Shown: one piece after another, positions 44,351-56,902 of the stretch
How positions within the stretch are numbered: the first letter of the stretch is position 1
Layout of the letters: the number at the start of each line of letters is the position of its first letter
Assembly: GCA_012730105.1 (NCBI GenBank)
Contig: JAAYBJ010000033.1
Coordinates: forward strand, 1 to 57,912
DNA from: Candidatus Hydrogenedentota bacterium
GTDB lineage: Bacteria > Hydrogenedentota > Hydrogenedentia > Hydrogenedentales > CAITNO01
Reading direction: 5' to 3'
Length of the DNA: 57,912 nucleotides
Translations under genes and position numbers: made by a program
The notes under the pieces: generated by a model
Told to the model about the DNA's origin: nothing
What the model saw: only the letters and a program-made list of their open reading frames with translations
The model's database searches: none

Positions 44351-44604
44351 TCTGGACATCCGTGTCTGTCATCTTGTGTCCAGCGAAGGCGTGACTGTAG
44401 TTTCATCGAAGTCAGGACTTTCACTATCATTCTCAGTGAATATTCTATGGCGTCCCATCGTCTGGTAGGGCGGATATGAAACCAATATGCGTTAGTGTGG
44501 TCAAATGTGGTAGAATTGGGACATTCCGTTGCCGTATGAGGCGGTGCGGACATCCCCGGTTACAATCACGTGACAGACTATCCAAAAACAGCAAGGAGTG
44601 TATT

Positions 44605-45297
44605 ATGACCAAGATGAAGATGTACTGGGTGGCCGTTATTGCGGCCTTGATGCTGTGTGTGCCGATGCTTGCCCAGGCGCAGGATGCCGCAGCCGGTTCC
44701 GATCTCGAAGCCGTTAATATTGAATTGCCTGAGCCTTTCTTCGGGGGCACCCCTATTGATTACTGGGGACCAAATCTTGAACCCGAAGACTATAAGGACC
44801 GGCCGCCCTTCATGGCGCCCAAGGGCACCACGAATGTCGCAAAGGGCAAACCTGTAACCAGCAGCGTGCCCCCGGCCCACGGCGAGCTCAAGCAGCTCAC
44901 GGACGGTGACAAGCATTACGCCCGCACCAGCCTCATCGAACTGCCCGACGGCGCGCAATGGGTGCAGATTGATCTCGAAAAAGAGACCACCATCTACGCC
45001 ATCATCGCGTGGCATTTCCATGAAGGCAAACGTGTCTATTTTGACATCGTTGTCCAGGCCTCCAATGACAAGGAATTCAACGACAAGGTTACCACGGTCT
45101 ACAATAATGACCACGATAACACCGCCGGCCTTGGCGTGGGCAAAGACAAAGAATACATCGAGAGCTATAAAGGCAGGCTGATGGATGCCAAGGGCGTCAG
45201 CGCCCGCTATGTGCGTCTGTACAGCAAGGGCAACACCGCCGATGATTTCAACCATTATGTTGAAGTCGAAGTATACGGCGTTCCCAAAGCGTCCTGA
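44605..45297 (+). CDS. Secreted F5/8 type C (discoidin-like) domain protein
   Basis: A 230-residue secreted protein. The signal peptide ends at about residue 25 ('PMLAQAQ'). The mature part is one discoidin-like beta-sandwich, starting with 'NVAKGKPVTSSVPP', 'LTDGDKHYARTS', 'AQWVQIDLEKETTIYAIIAWHFHEGK' and ending 'VSARYVRLYSKGNTADDFNHYVEVEVYG'. These domains bind sugars or surfaces; no catalytic module is attached. AAGGAG (44593-44598) sets the ATG; upstream in-frame codons to 44476 run through non-coding sequence. A strong terminator follows, so it is probably a single-gene transcript. Confidence 0.86.
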   Translation: MTKMKMYWVAVIAALMLCVPMLAQAQDAAAGSDLEAVNIELPEPFFGGTPIDYWGPNLEPEDYKDRPPFMAPKGTTNVAKGKPVTSSVPPAHGELKQLTDGDKHYARTSLIELPDGAQWVQIDLEKETTIYAIIAWHFHEGKRVYFDIVVQASNDKEFNDKVTTVYNNDHDNTAGLGVGKDKEYIESYKGRLMDAKGVSARYVRLYSKGNTADDFNHYVEVEVYGVPKAS

Positions 45298-45391
45298 GAA
45301 TTTTTCTTGACGATGCGCAGGTAAGGCAACGTTCTTACACGGCCATCGGTGGAAGTAAACGACTTCAGGACAGACGCGCTTCAGTAAGTAC

Positions 45392-45434
45392 AACACCATC
45401 ACGGTATGCGCGCATATCGTGATGGTGTTTTTTC
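45392..45434 (+). terminator. Intrinsic terminator after the discoidin-like gene
   Basis: AACACCATCACG (45392-45403) and CGTGATGGTGTT (45418-45429) form a perfect 12-bp stem with a 14-nt loop, ending in a T-run (45428-45433). Confidence 0.94.
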
Positions 45435-45464
45435 TTGACAAATGCTATTCTATAGGATTAGTAT
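45435..45464 (+). promoter_or_regulatory. Possible promoter abutting the terminator
   Basis: A perfect TTGACA (45435-45440), an 18-nt spacer and TAGTAT (45459-45464) directly follow the terminator T-run. It could drive the secreted protein gene at 45601 with a leader of about 130 nt. Confidence 0.45.
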
Positions 45465-45600
45465 TAAGGCGTTTAATTTCATTATTTGGCGTTCCGATTT
45501 CAGGGCTGAATTCGGTTTTCTGCCATAACGCCGAAAAAACGTTGTGCACAAAATGCGGATAAAGAGGAACGTTCGTAGTTCATGGAGGAGAATCAGCATT

Positions 45601-46551
45601 ATGTTTAGCGGGAGTTTGCATGGGCTTTTGGCGAAAAGAACTATACCAATTAGTATGCTAGTCGGTATGACGCTGTTGTCTGTTACTGCTTGGGCAACCG
45701 ATCTATTGACGGCGGAACCTTCAAAATTGGTGTTTGACAATGCCGGTGACAAGCAACTGGTGCGGCTGCTGCTGAACGGAGAGAAGCTGCCGGCAACCGA
45801 TATCAAAGATTGGATGTTGCTTGCCGGTGAACGCAGTTATACGCATATGATCAGCATCACCCCGACCGGTGACGGCGTGCTTGTCGGGCCGAGCGCCACG
45901 GCGGAAGTGGGCACCTATCTGCTGGTGATCAATACCAGGAAGGGAACGGTTCAAATTGACGTGAGCACACCGTTGGCCGGACATGAATCCATCCTGGAAA
46001 AGACGGTAAAAGAACTTGGCGTGAGCGAGGAGGAGGCACGGGTGCAATTGGGGTTTTCACAGCGTTTTGAACGGGGTAGCATTACCCTGAACCTGCCTTC
46101 CACTTATTACACGGGCGATATGCTTGAAATAGAGGTGCCGGAGAACGGGACTCACCGGTGTGTGTGGAAAATCAATGGTAATACGGTGCTTGAAGGCGTT
46201 GGACAGACGGTTCTGAAACAGATGATTACCGTTGCCGGCCCCATGGAAATTACCTATGAGGAGTGGAGCGACTCGACTCTACTTTCCACGGCGAAGGCCC
46301 AGTGCAACGTGCTTCAGCGCCCTTCAATAAACCTTGAGACAACTGTAAACACGACGACCACGTTCCGCGGTCCCGCTAATTATGAGCGCTATTCCTGGTA
46401 CGTGGAAAATGAACTGTGCTGTCATCAGCCCGCCATTAATCATGTTTTCGACAAACCGGGCGTCTACCATGTGACCTGCGTTTCCAGCCAACCGCTGGAT
46501 CCGTCCCTGAAAGAGTCGCGCGAGGACGTGTTTGAAGTCACGGTACGCTGA
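45601..46551 (+). CDS. Secreted protein with Ig/PKD-like domains, function unknown
   Basis: A 316-residue exported protein with a signal peptide ending near residue 32 ('SVTAWA'). Three beta-rich segments follow. The last ('TTTFRGPANYERYSWYVENELCC' to 'FDKPGVYHVTCVSS') has the 'Y.W.....F..pG.Y.VtC' pattern of PKD/Ig-like domains. A short helical stretch ('LEKTVKELGVSEEEARVQL', about 130-148) separates the first from the second. GGAGGAG (45584-45590) is 10 nt before this ATG. An in-frame ATG at 45544 would add 19 basic residues and lacks a ribosome site. No enzymatic motif is seen. It may be a surface or matrix protein like its neighbour. Confidence 0.7.
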   Translation: MFSGSLHGLLAKRTIPISMLVGMTLLSVTAWATDLLTAEPSKLVFDNAGDKQLVRLLLNGEKLPATDIKDWMLLAGERSYTHMISITPTGDGVLVGPSATAEVGTYLLVINTRKGTVQIDVSTPLAGHESILEKTVKELGVSEEEARVQLGFSQRFERGSITLNLPSTYYTGDMLEIEVPENGTHRCVWKINGNTVLEGVGQTVLKQMITVAGPMEITYEEWSDSTLLSTAKAQCNVLQRPSINLETTVNTTTTFRGPANYERYSWYVENELCCHQPAINHVFDKPGVYHVTCVSSQPLDPSLKESREDVFEVTVR

Positions 46552-46570
46552 TCCGGGTGGTGTGCGGCGT

Positions 46571-48274
46571 TTATTGTTCCGAAAAGTTATCCGTGACGGC
46601 GCCTTCGGATGCGGAGTTCACAAGGCGTGCGTATTTAGCCAGAACACCCCGCGTGTAGCGGGATTTTGGCGCTTTCCAGGAGGCGCGGCGGCGGGCGATC
46701 TCCACATCGGGAACTTCCAGGGTTATCCGCCGCTTCTTTGCATCGATGGTGATGGAATCCCCATTTTTTACCAGGGCGATAAGACCGCCTTCCTGGGCCT
46801 CGGGCGTGATATGGCCGACGACAAAACCGTGGCTGCCGCCTGAGAATCGCCCGTCCGTGATCAGGGCGACTTCCCGGGCAAGCCCGCGCCCGATCACCGC
46901 TGAAGTGGGGGCGAGCATCTCGCGCATGCCCGGGCCGCCTTTGGGCCCTTCATAACGGATGACGACCACATCTCCGGCCTTAACCGTGCCGTTCAATATG
47001 TGTTTGAGGGCATCTTCCTCGCTGTTGAAAACGCGGGCCTTCCCCTTGAAGTACAAACCCTCATGACCGGATAGTTTTGCCACGGCGCCGCTCTGGGCAA
47101 GGTTGCCGTACAGGATGGTGAGGTGACCTTCCGGTTTGATAGGGGCTTTCAGGGGGCGTATCACGGTTTGTCCCTTGGGATAGGGCTTGACTCCCCGCAG
47201 GTTGGCGGCAAGGGTCTTGCCGGTGACGGTGATGCAATCGCCATGCAGCAACCCGGCGCGCAACAATTCTTTCATCAGGGGTGTCACGCCGCCGATGTTT
47301 ACCAGCGCCTGCATGACGTGCCTGCCGCTGGGTTTCAAGTCGGCCAGCACAGGCACGCGCTTACCGATGCGCGTAAAATCATCCAACGACAACTTGACGC
47401 CCGCTGTGTGTGCCATGGCCAGCAGATGAAGCACGGCATTCGTGGAGCCACCCAGTGCCATGACTATCGATACTGCGTTTTCAAAAGCCTTGCGGGTCAT
47501 GATGTCCCGGGGCCGGAGGTTTCTCGCGATACACGCCATGACCGCCTCGCCTGCACGCCGGCAGTCTTCCCGTTTCGCATCCGACACGGCCGCCTGGGAA
47601 GAACTGTTGGGCAGGCTCAGGCCGAGCGCTTCAATGGCGCAAGCCATCGTATTGGCTGTGTACATGCCGCCGCAAGCACCCGGACCCGGAATGGATTTGC
47701 GTTCTATGGTGAGTAGTTCCCGGTCGTTGATTTCACCTCGTGCGTGCTGTCCGACTGCTTCGAAGACAGACACGATGTCCGATTCGCAACCGTTTACGCA
47801 ACCGGGTAGGATGGTGCCGCCGTAAACGAATACCGCCGGCCGGTTCAGGCGCGCCATGGCCATGACCGCGCCGGGCATGTTCTTGTCACAGCCGCCGATG
47901 GTGATCAGGCCGTCGAACTGCTCACACGCCGTGACCGTCTCAATGGAGTCTGCGATGACTTCCCGAGACACCAGGGAGTACTTCATGCCTTCCGTGCCCA
48001 TGGAAATGCCGTCGGAAATGGTAATGGTGCCGAAGATGACCGCCTTGCCTCCCGCACGGTTCACGCCCGTTTCCGCTTCGCGGGCCAGTTGGTCGATATG
48101 CATGTTGCACGGCGTTACCATGCTCCAAGTGGACGCGATGCCCACCTGGCTTTTCTTGAAATCATCGTCTGTGAAGCCTACCGCACGAAGCATGGCACGG
48201 CTCGGGGCGCGCTCATAGCTTTCCGTTATATTTTGCGAATACTGTCTGTGTCCGGATTTTGTTTTCGGTTTCAT
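46571..48274 (-). CDS. ilvD: Dihydroxy-acid dehydratase
   Basis: A 567-residue Fe-S enzyme for the third common step of valine/isoleucine synthesis, dehydrating 2,3-dihydroxy-3-methyl acids. The cluster Cys residues are seen in 'MVTPCNMHIDQLA', 'GGCDKNMPGAVMAMARLNRP' and 'GPGACGGMYTANTMACAIEALGLSLP'. 'ALGGSTNAVLHLLAMA', 'YEGPKGGPGMREML' and 'ALITDGRFSGGSHGFVVGH' complete the IlvD/Edd signatures. ATG 48274 has GGGAG 5 nt upstream. The frame runs on to 48310 without similarity. It lies 184 nt after recG, and no other ilv or leu gene is near. Confidence 0.96.
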   Translation of the reverse strand: MKPKTKSGHRQYSQNITESYERAPSRAMLRAVGFTDDDFKKSQVGIASTWSMVTPCNMHIDQLAREAETGVNRAGGKAVIFGTITISDGISMGTEGMKYSLVSREVIADSIETVTACEQFDGLITIGGCDKNMPGAVMAMARLNRPAVFVYGGTILPGCVNGCESDIVSVFEAVGQHARGEINDRELLTIERKSIPGPGACGGMYTANTMACAIEALGLSLPNSSSQAAVSDAKREDCRRAGEAVMACIARNLRPRDIMTRKAFENAVSIVMALGGSTNAVLHLLAMAHTAGVKLSLDDFTRIGKRVPVLADLKPSGRHVMQALVNIGGVTPLMKELLRAGLLHGDCITVTGKTLAANLRGVKPYPKGQTVIRPLKAPIKPEGHLTILYGNLAQSGAVAKLSGHEGLYFKGKARVFNSEEDALKHILNGTVKAGDVVVIRYEGPKGGPGMREMLAPTSAVIGRGLAREVALITDGRFSGGSHGFVVGHITPEAQEGGLIALVKNGDSITIDAKKRRITLEVPDVEIARRRASWKAPKSRYTRGVLAKYARLVNSASEGAVTDNFSEQ

Positions 48275-48372
48275 GGCAACTCCCGTGTGGTTGGTGTGTT
48301 TTAATAACAATCAGGGGCCCATAATTGTTCCGGGATTCATTGTGCAACCCCGGGAAATGAGCACCTCTGTCG

Positions 48373-48411
48373 GACGGATCGGACCGATCCGACCGATCCG
48401 ACTGATCAGAC
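48373..48411. repeat. 9-nt tandem repeat GACCGATCC
   Basis: GACCGATCC at 48382-48390 and 48391-48399 are identical, and 48400-48408 is GACTGATCA. Preceding GGACGGATCG is a related reversed unit. It lies in the spacer between recG and ilvD, about 100-140 nt 5' of the ilvD start. Confidence 0.65.
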
Positions 48412-48458
48412 GGGTTGGTACATGTACAGATACGGTGGGGGAATCGCTTGCCTTCAGC

Positions 48459-50555
48459 TTATACGAACATGCCTTCCAGGTCTTGAACGGCCCGGGAGAG
48501 CGCGGCGTGTTCGGGTTGGGCGAGGGCAGGATCGCTTTCAAGCAGCTCGGCGGCGTCGCGCCGGGCGAGATCCAGTAAGCGTGTGTCGCGCAGCAGATCG
48601 GCGGCGCGAAAATCCGGCAGGCCCGCCTGGCGCACTCCACAATACTCGCCGGGGCCGCGCAGTTCCAGGTCCGCCTCGGCAATTTCAAACCCGTTGGCGC
48701 AGGTGCGCAGGAGTTCTATACGCTGTTTGCCTTCGGGCGTCGAAGGTACGCCCAGCAGAAAACAATAGGATTGGACGGATCCGCGCCCCACACGGCCGCG
48801 CAACTGGTGCAGCTGGGTAAGACCGAAGCGCCCGGCGTCCTCAATGACCATGGTGGTGGCCGTGGGGGAGTCTACGCCGACCTCGATGACGGTGGTGGAG
48901 AAAAGCACGTCGATTTGACGTGCCTTGAAGCGCGTCATGATTTCTTCTTTTTCCCGCGCGTCCAGACGGCCATGGAGGAGCGTGCAGCGCAACCCGGCCA
49001 GCGAGCCTTCGGACAACGCGATGAAGTGGTCGATAAGGGGTGTCAGCCCCGCGAAATACTCCGATTCCTCCACGAGGGGACACACAATGTAACTCTGGTA
49101 TCCCCGGGTGGCCTGATCGCGCAGATATTGGTATAACTCCTCTTTTTTATTTTCCGGGACATAGGACGTTTTTACCGGCAGCCTGCCGGGTGGCAGGTCG
49201 GGAATGACGCTGATGTCCATGCCGCCGTACAGCGTGATGGCCAGGGTGCGCGGAATGGGCGTTGCAGTGGTATGCAGCACGTCAGGGAATTCGCCCTTAC
49301 GGCTGAGTTCGTCCCGCTGCCGCACGCCAAAGCGGTGCTGTTCATCGATAATAACGAGGCCAAGGCGGGCGAAACGCGTTTCCTTCTGAAAGAGGGCATG
49401 GGTGCCGACGACTACCGGGATATTCCCGCAGGCGATGTCCTGGCGCACGCGGGAGGACGCCGGCGTGGCGCCTGTGAGTAGTGTTGCGCGTATGCCCAGC
49501 GGTTCCAGCAGCCCGCGCAGGGTCGCGTAGTGTTGTTCCGCCAGGATTTCCGTGGGCGCCATGAAGGCCGTCTGGCTGCCGCTGTCCAGGGCGGCGATCA
49601 CGGCATGCAACGCCACCAGCGTTTTTCCGCAGCCGACATCCCCCTGCAAGAGCCGAAACATGGGGCGCGGCGCGGCCATGTCGCGGAGAATATCGTTAAC
49701 GGCCTGTTGCTGTCCCGGAGTCAGGGGAAAAGGCAGGCTTTCCCGGAATTGCGCCAGGAGGGGACCGTCGGTCTGGTGCCGGATGCCGCGGACGCTATCG
49801 ACCATCAGCTGCCTGCGTTGCAGAATGGCCAATTGCATGGCGAGCAGTTCCTCGTAGACGAAACGGCGCCGAGACGCTTCGGCGCTTTCCATGTCGGAGG
49901 GGAAATGCACCTCATAGATGGCCTCGGCGGCGGCGGGTAGTCCGTGCCGCGTTACCAAAGCCGGTGGAAGCGTTTCAGGCAGGCGGGACGCGGCCAACTG
50001 CAGAGCCGCGTCCATCCAGCGCCGCAGCAGCCGTTGCGATACTCCCTCGGTCAGGGCGTAGAGCGGAACGATGCGCCCCGTGTGCAGGTTGCGGACGCCT
50101 TCCTCCTCGGTGACCGGTTCATATTCGGGGTTCTGGAGCGTCAACCCCTTGTATTCGCCCACTTTCCCGGTAAAGAGGCAGCGTGTTCCCCGCTTTAAGG
50201 CCGAATTCACCAGGAAACCCCGGCCGAAGAGGTTTACTTTGATCGTTCCCGTAGCATCTTTCACCTCCAGCAAGGCTGTTGTTTTCCCGCCGCGCATACG
50301 TACCGAACGTGCGCGAACGATTTCAGCCTCAATGGTCATCAGGGCGCCCGGTTCGGCTTCGGCGATGGTCTGGATGCGCGAACGGTCGCGATACTCGCGC
50401 GGCAGGTGAAGCAGCAGGTCTTGCACCGTGCGGATATCCAGCGCCGCCAACTGGGCGGCGCGCTTTTCCCCGATACCGGGCAGGGACAGCACCGGCGATT
50501 CCAGTTCAATAATGGAAGTATTCGGGGTGGACGTGTTTCGTGAGGGCGATACCAT
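48459..50555 (-). CDS. recG: ATP-dependent DNA helicase RecG
   Basis: A 698-residue superfamily 2 helicase that remodels stalled forks and Holliday junctions. The N-terminal wedge/OB part ('LSLPGIGEKRAAQLAALDI', 'VKDATGTIKVNLFGRGFL') is followed by the helicase core: Walker A 'LLQGDVGCGKTLVALHA', 'MAPTEILAEQHY', 'VVGTHALFQ', the DEQH box 'IIDEQHRFG', 'TATPIPRTLA', and in RecA2 'VCPLVEESE', 'LHGRLDAREKEEIM', 'TTVIEVGVD', 'QLHQLRGRVGRG'. ATG 50555 with AGGA close upstream is preferred. The open frame to 50726 reads non-family sequence and would overlap the divergent GH5 promoter. Confidence 0.96.
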   Translation of the reverse strand: MVSPSRNTSTPNTSIIELESPVLSLPGIGEKRAAQLAALDIRTVQDLLLHLPREYRDRSRIQTIAEAEPGALMTIEAEIVRARSVRMRGGKTTALLEVKDATGTIKVNLFGRGFLVNSALKRGTRCLFTGKVGEYKGLTLQNPEYEPVTEEEGVRNLHTGRIVPLYALTEGVSQRLLRRWMDAALQLAASRLPETLPPALVTRHGLPAAAEAIYEVHFPSDMESAEASRRRFVYEELLAMQLAILQRRQLMVDSVRGIRHQTDGPLLAQFRESLPFPLTPGQQQAVNDILRDMAAPRPMFRLLQGDVGCGKTLVALHAVIAALDSGSQTAFMAPTEILAEQHYATLRGLLEPLGIRATLLTGATPASSRVRQDIACGNIPVVVGTHALFQKETRFARLGLVIIDEQHRFGVRQRDELSRKGEFPDVLHTTATPIPRTLAITLYGGMDISVIPDLPPGRLPVKTSYVPENKKEELYQYLRDQATRGYQSYIVCPLVEESEYFAGLTPLIDHFIALSEGSLAGLRCTLLHGRLDAREKEEIMTRFKARQIDVLFSTTVIEVGVDSPTATTMVIEDAGRFGLTQLHQLRGRVGRGSVQSYCFLLGVPSTPEGKQRIELLRTCANGFEIAEADLELRGPGEYCGVRQAGLPDFRAADLLRDTRLLDLARRDAAELLESDPALAQPEHAALSRAVQDLEGMFV

Positions 50556-50711
50556 AATTATCCTGCATAACGTCTGGAGGCGCGAAGAGTGAAATGTACC
50601 AGGCCCGACGGGCCCCCATGTGCGGCGCATTGTCCATGCGCATAACCTGCGAGACATCATGGTACAATGCGGCCCTGTGTAAACACAAGGAAAAAACGAA
50701 AGGATGCGCTT

Positions 50712-52229
50712 GTGTACAGGGATCATGTATATCGCATTTTAGCCGCGTTTATCCCGATTGTTGCCGCAACGACGGTCGCTTTTGATTCCGCCGCTCTGGA
50801 GGAGCCCGCAGAGGAATGGTTGCCCCGCTGGCGGGGATTCAACCTGGTCGATATGTTCAGCATAGACCGTCCCGAATCCGGGCGTTTCCAGGAAGAGGAT
50901 TTCCGGCTGATCGCCGCACTGGGCTTCAACTTCGTGCGCCTGCCGATGGATTACCGCTTCTGGATTGTGGACGGTGACTGGGAGCGCATCAATGAAAACG
51001 CCTTCGGCCCCCTGGATGAGGTGCTGAACTATGGGGAACGCTACAACATCCATATCTGCATGAACTTTCACCGGGCGCCGGGGCACACCGTGGCGCAGCC
51101 CGCCGAACCCCAAAGTTTGTGGGAGGATCCCGAAGCCCTAAGGGTGTGCGCCCTGCACTGGCGCTATTTCGCCCGGCGCTACAAGGGCATTCCCAATGAG
51201 CGGTTGAGTTTCAATCTGCTGAATGAGCCGCACGATATTGACGGCGAACTCTACGCGTCTATCGTCAAGTTGCTTGCCGACGCGATACGGGAGGAGGATC
51301 CCGACCGGCTGATTATTGCGGACGGCTTGGACTGGGGTACGAAACCCTGTGAAGCCCTGATTCCCCTGCGGGTGGCCCAGTCCACCCGGGGCTACCAGCC
51401 TTTTAATCTGACCCATTACCGGGCGACCTGGGCGTCCGGGTCCGATCAGTGGCCGACGCCTGAATGGCCCGCCCGAAAAGGGTGCGGCGGTTTTCTGTAC
51501 GGCCCTTGGAAACCGGAATTGGCCGCCCCCCTTGTTTTGGAAGTGGCGCTGGCGCATCCGGCGGAACTGACGCTAACGGTGGGTGATGTTTCCAGCCGGG
51601 CGCGTTTGTGCGTAGTCAGCGCCGGGAAGACTCTTCACGATGAACTTTTCACGACAGGGCCGGGTGAAGGCCCCTGGAAGACGTCCCGGCGCCGCCCGGA
51701 ATACAACGACTATCAATGCACTTATGACAAGAATATCGTGCTGCAACTGCCTCCGGGGACGTACACCGTGGAGGCGTCCGTCACGGAAGGGGACTGGCTC
51801 AGTCTCACCCGGGCAGTGATCACCTTCGGCGATGGCCAGCGGGATGAAGTCCCCTGGATCCCCAAATGGGGAGATCCCATCGGCCGGCTTGTCTTCAAAG
51901 AACGTGAGGGGCGTTTCCAGAGCGCCTGCGATGAGGACGCCGATTGGCTCTGGGAAACCACGTATAAGGATTGGGCCACGCTCCGCGAAAAGAATGTCGG
52001 CGTTATGGCAGGAGAATGGGGTTCCTTTAATAAAACACCCCATGAGGCAACCCTGCGTTGGATGGAAGACGTGCTGCGCTCTTTTCAGCGGGCGGGTATT
52101 GGCTGGGCGCTGTGGAACTTCCGGGGTTCTTTCGGGGTGCTGGACAGCGGCCGCGCCGATGTGGCCTACGAAGCATATGAAGGACACCAGCTAGACCGGA
52201 AGATGCTGGAATTGCTTCAGCGGTATTGA
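50712..52229 (+). CDS. Secreted GH5-type glycoside hydrolase with an inserted beta domain
   Basis: About 505 residues from GTG 50712, which has AAAGGA 7 nt upstream. The in-frame ATG at 50667 lacks a ribosome site. The N-terminus is a signal peptide (cut near residue 27). The barrel opens 'RGFNLVDMF', then 'FNFVRLPMDYRFW' and 'ICMNFHRAPGH'. The acid/base is Glu172 in 'SFNLLNEPHD' and the nucleophile is Glu435 in 'GVMAGEWGSFN'. Between them a segment of about 125 residues (about 260-385, 'LEVALAHPAELTLTV', 'LPPGTYTVEASVTEG') looks like a beta-sandwich inserted into the barrel. Members cleave beta-glucans or mannans; the exact substrate is open. A GH2 gene follows on the same strand. Confidence 0.88.
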   Translation: MYRDHVYRILAAFIPIVAATTVAFDSAALEEPAEEWLPRWRGFNLVDMFSIDRPESGRFQEEDFRLIAALGFNFVRLPMDYRFWIVDGDWERINENAFGPLDEVLNYGERYNIHICMNFHRAPGHTVAQPAEPQSLWEDPEALRVCALHWRYFARRYKGIPNERLSFNLLNEPHDIDGELYASIVKLLADAIREEDPDRLIIADGLDWGTKPCEALIPLRVAQSTRGYQPFNLTHYRATWASGSDQWPTPEWPARKGCGGFLYGPWKPELAAPLVLEVALAHPAELTLTVGDVSSRARLCVVSAGKTLHDELFTTGPGEGPWKTSRRRPEYNDYQCTYDKNIVLQLPPGTYTVEASVTEGDWLSLTRAVITFGDGQRDEVPWIPKWGDPIGRLVFKEREGRFQSACDEDADWLWETTYKDWATLREKNVGVMAGEWGSFNKTPHEATLRWMEDVLRSFQRAGIGWALWNFRGSFGVLDSGRADVAYEAYEGHQLDRKMLELLQRY

Positions 52230-52393
52230 CGGCAGCGTTGTTTTAACTGGTGGAGGGAAACTCGGGTGGAAATGACTTGCCACTGGGAAGTAGAATTCAA
52301 AGCACAGGGCGCCTCGGTAGCGGGAGAAGATGAACAGTTCCGTGTCGGTCGCTACGGTCCGATCAAACGGCCGCGACTTTCCGGCGCCTATAA

Positions 52394-55765
<3,372 letters not shown>

Positions 55766-55805
55766 CTTTGCCGGTTTTAGACGGCTTGTTAATTTGATCT
55801 TTATA

Positions 55806-55919
55806 ATGAAGATGCAGTTTGTCAGTACTTTACTAAACCTGGGAATCCATTGTGTTTTCTTTGATGATAATTACGAAATAGAATCAATAGAGGAAATTCG
55901 TATTCCCATAAATTTTTGA
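55806..55919 (+). CDS. Possible 37-residue small protein in an AT-rich spacer
   Basis: A 38-codon frame reading MKMQFVSTLLNLGIHCVFFD, then an acidic 'YEIESIEEIRIPI' strand-like end. No ribosome site is seen. Composition is protein-like but could be chance or the remnant of a longer gene. It lies in the AT-rich stretch before the DUF559 gene. I recognise no family. Confidence 0.22.
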   Translation: MKMQFVSTLLNLGIHCVFFDDNYEIESIEEIRIPINF

Positions 55920-56020
55920 ATGAAATATTTGTTTTACAAAAGGGATAGAAACATATATGTCAGTTCAGAAAAAACCTCTTAGATTTATAATTAACCCCGT
56001 GGATGGTGTGCAAATAAAAA

Positions 56021-56857
56021 ATGGATGATACTTCAAAATCATATTCTGAGAAACGCGGCGAAGTTCTTGTTGCGATAATGAATAATCCCTTTGATTTTGA
56101 ACTTCTCATTAAGAAGCGCTGGTATAGAATTCCTGTAATAAGCGTTGAGAAATGGCTGGCTAAAAGATGGCCCCCCAATTGGCTGGCATTCTATATGACG
56201 AATGCTTTCGGTAGTGATGCGCACTCGATAAACTATTTTGCGGAGGTTATTGAAATAGAAAAGATACGTCGTTCCGATTTGTTTCCCAATGAACCAAAGA
56301 ACGACAGAAGTGCACGATATTACTTTAAACTTACCGTCTCCTCGTTGAAGAAACTCCCTTTTCCCATATACAGCCGTCGATTCCGCCGCATAGTTTTCAT
56401 CCCAACAACATGGGATAAATTTCACTCAGCAGTGGAAGTCAACGATCTCTACGATGAAAGCAAGTTGGAGGATCGGTTGTGGGCTGAACTTAAAAGACAC
56501 GATATCCCAGCGGAGCGCCAGGAGTTTGTAACTGCCAGGGGTAATGAATACGCCTTGGATTTTGCGATCTATTGCAATGAAGGGAAACTTGATGTGGAAG
56601 CGGATGGTGATACTTGGCATGCGAATCCGCAGAGAGCCGCCCAAGATAATTTAAGAGATAATGACCTTAAAACTGCAGGTTGGCAAGTGTTACGTTTTAA
56701 TGGTGACCAAATCAGGGAAAAGGCGGGAGACTATTGCCTCCCAATCATCACAGAAAACATTAACGTATATAAGGGACTTGAGGACGGAAAGAAAGTGATC
56801 AATTCGCAAGATGACGACATAGGTGGATATCAACAGTTTCTTTTTGACGATATGTAA
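56021..56857 (+). CDS. DUF559/Vsr-like endonuclease-fold protein
   Basis: A 278-residue protein. The C-terminal half (about 150-245) has the DUF559 pattern of a PD-(D/E)xK-type fold related to the Vsr repair endonuclease: 'LEDRLWAELKRHDIPAERQ', 'EYALDFAIYCNEGKLDVEADGDTWH', and 'AQDNLRDNDLKTAGWQVLRFNGDQI'. The Asp in 'LDFAI', the Glu in 'VEADGD' and the Arg/Asp in 'DNLRDN' are candidate catalytic residues. The N-terminal half is not recognised. The gene is clearly AT-richer than the window and has no good ribosome site, both signs of recent acquisition. It may be part of a defence or mobile island, but no partner (methylase, helicase) is present. Confidence 0.72.
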   Translation: MDDTSKSYSEKRGEVLVAIMNNPFDFELLIKKRWYRIPVISVEKWLAKRWPPNWLAFYMTNAFGSDAHSINYFAEVIEIEKIRRSDLFPNEPKNDRSARYYFKLTVSSLKKLPFPIYSRRFRRIVFIPTTWDKFHSAVEVNDLYDESKLEDRLWAELKRHDIPAERQEFVTARGNEYALDFAIYCNEGKLDVEADGDTWHANPQRAAQDNLRDNDLKTAGWQVLRFNGDQIREKAGDYCLPIITENINVYKGLEDGKKVINSQDDDIGGYQQFLFDDM

Positions 56858-56884
56858 ATGCAATCTCACAAGTTTTTTTACGCC

Positions 56885-56902
56885 CACTGTCCCCGATAGT
56901 CC
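56885..56902. repeat. REP-like core, third copy
   Basis: CACTGTCCCCGATAGTCC keeps the invariant ACTGTCCCC of the copies at 278-295 and 26701-26718. It lies 27 nt after the DUF559 stop codon, in the 56858-57130 spacer, which has no gene. Confidence 0.5.

Noticed and set aside
50667-50711. ATG start at 50667 for the GH5 gene
   Set aside because: There is no ribosome site, and it adds 15 basic residues in front of a good signal peptide. GTG 50712 has AAAGGA at 7 nt.
50556-50726. 57-residue N-terminal extension of RecG
   Set aside because: It has no similarity to RecG and would run through the 5' region of the divergent GH5 gene.
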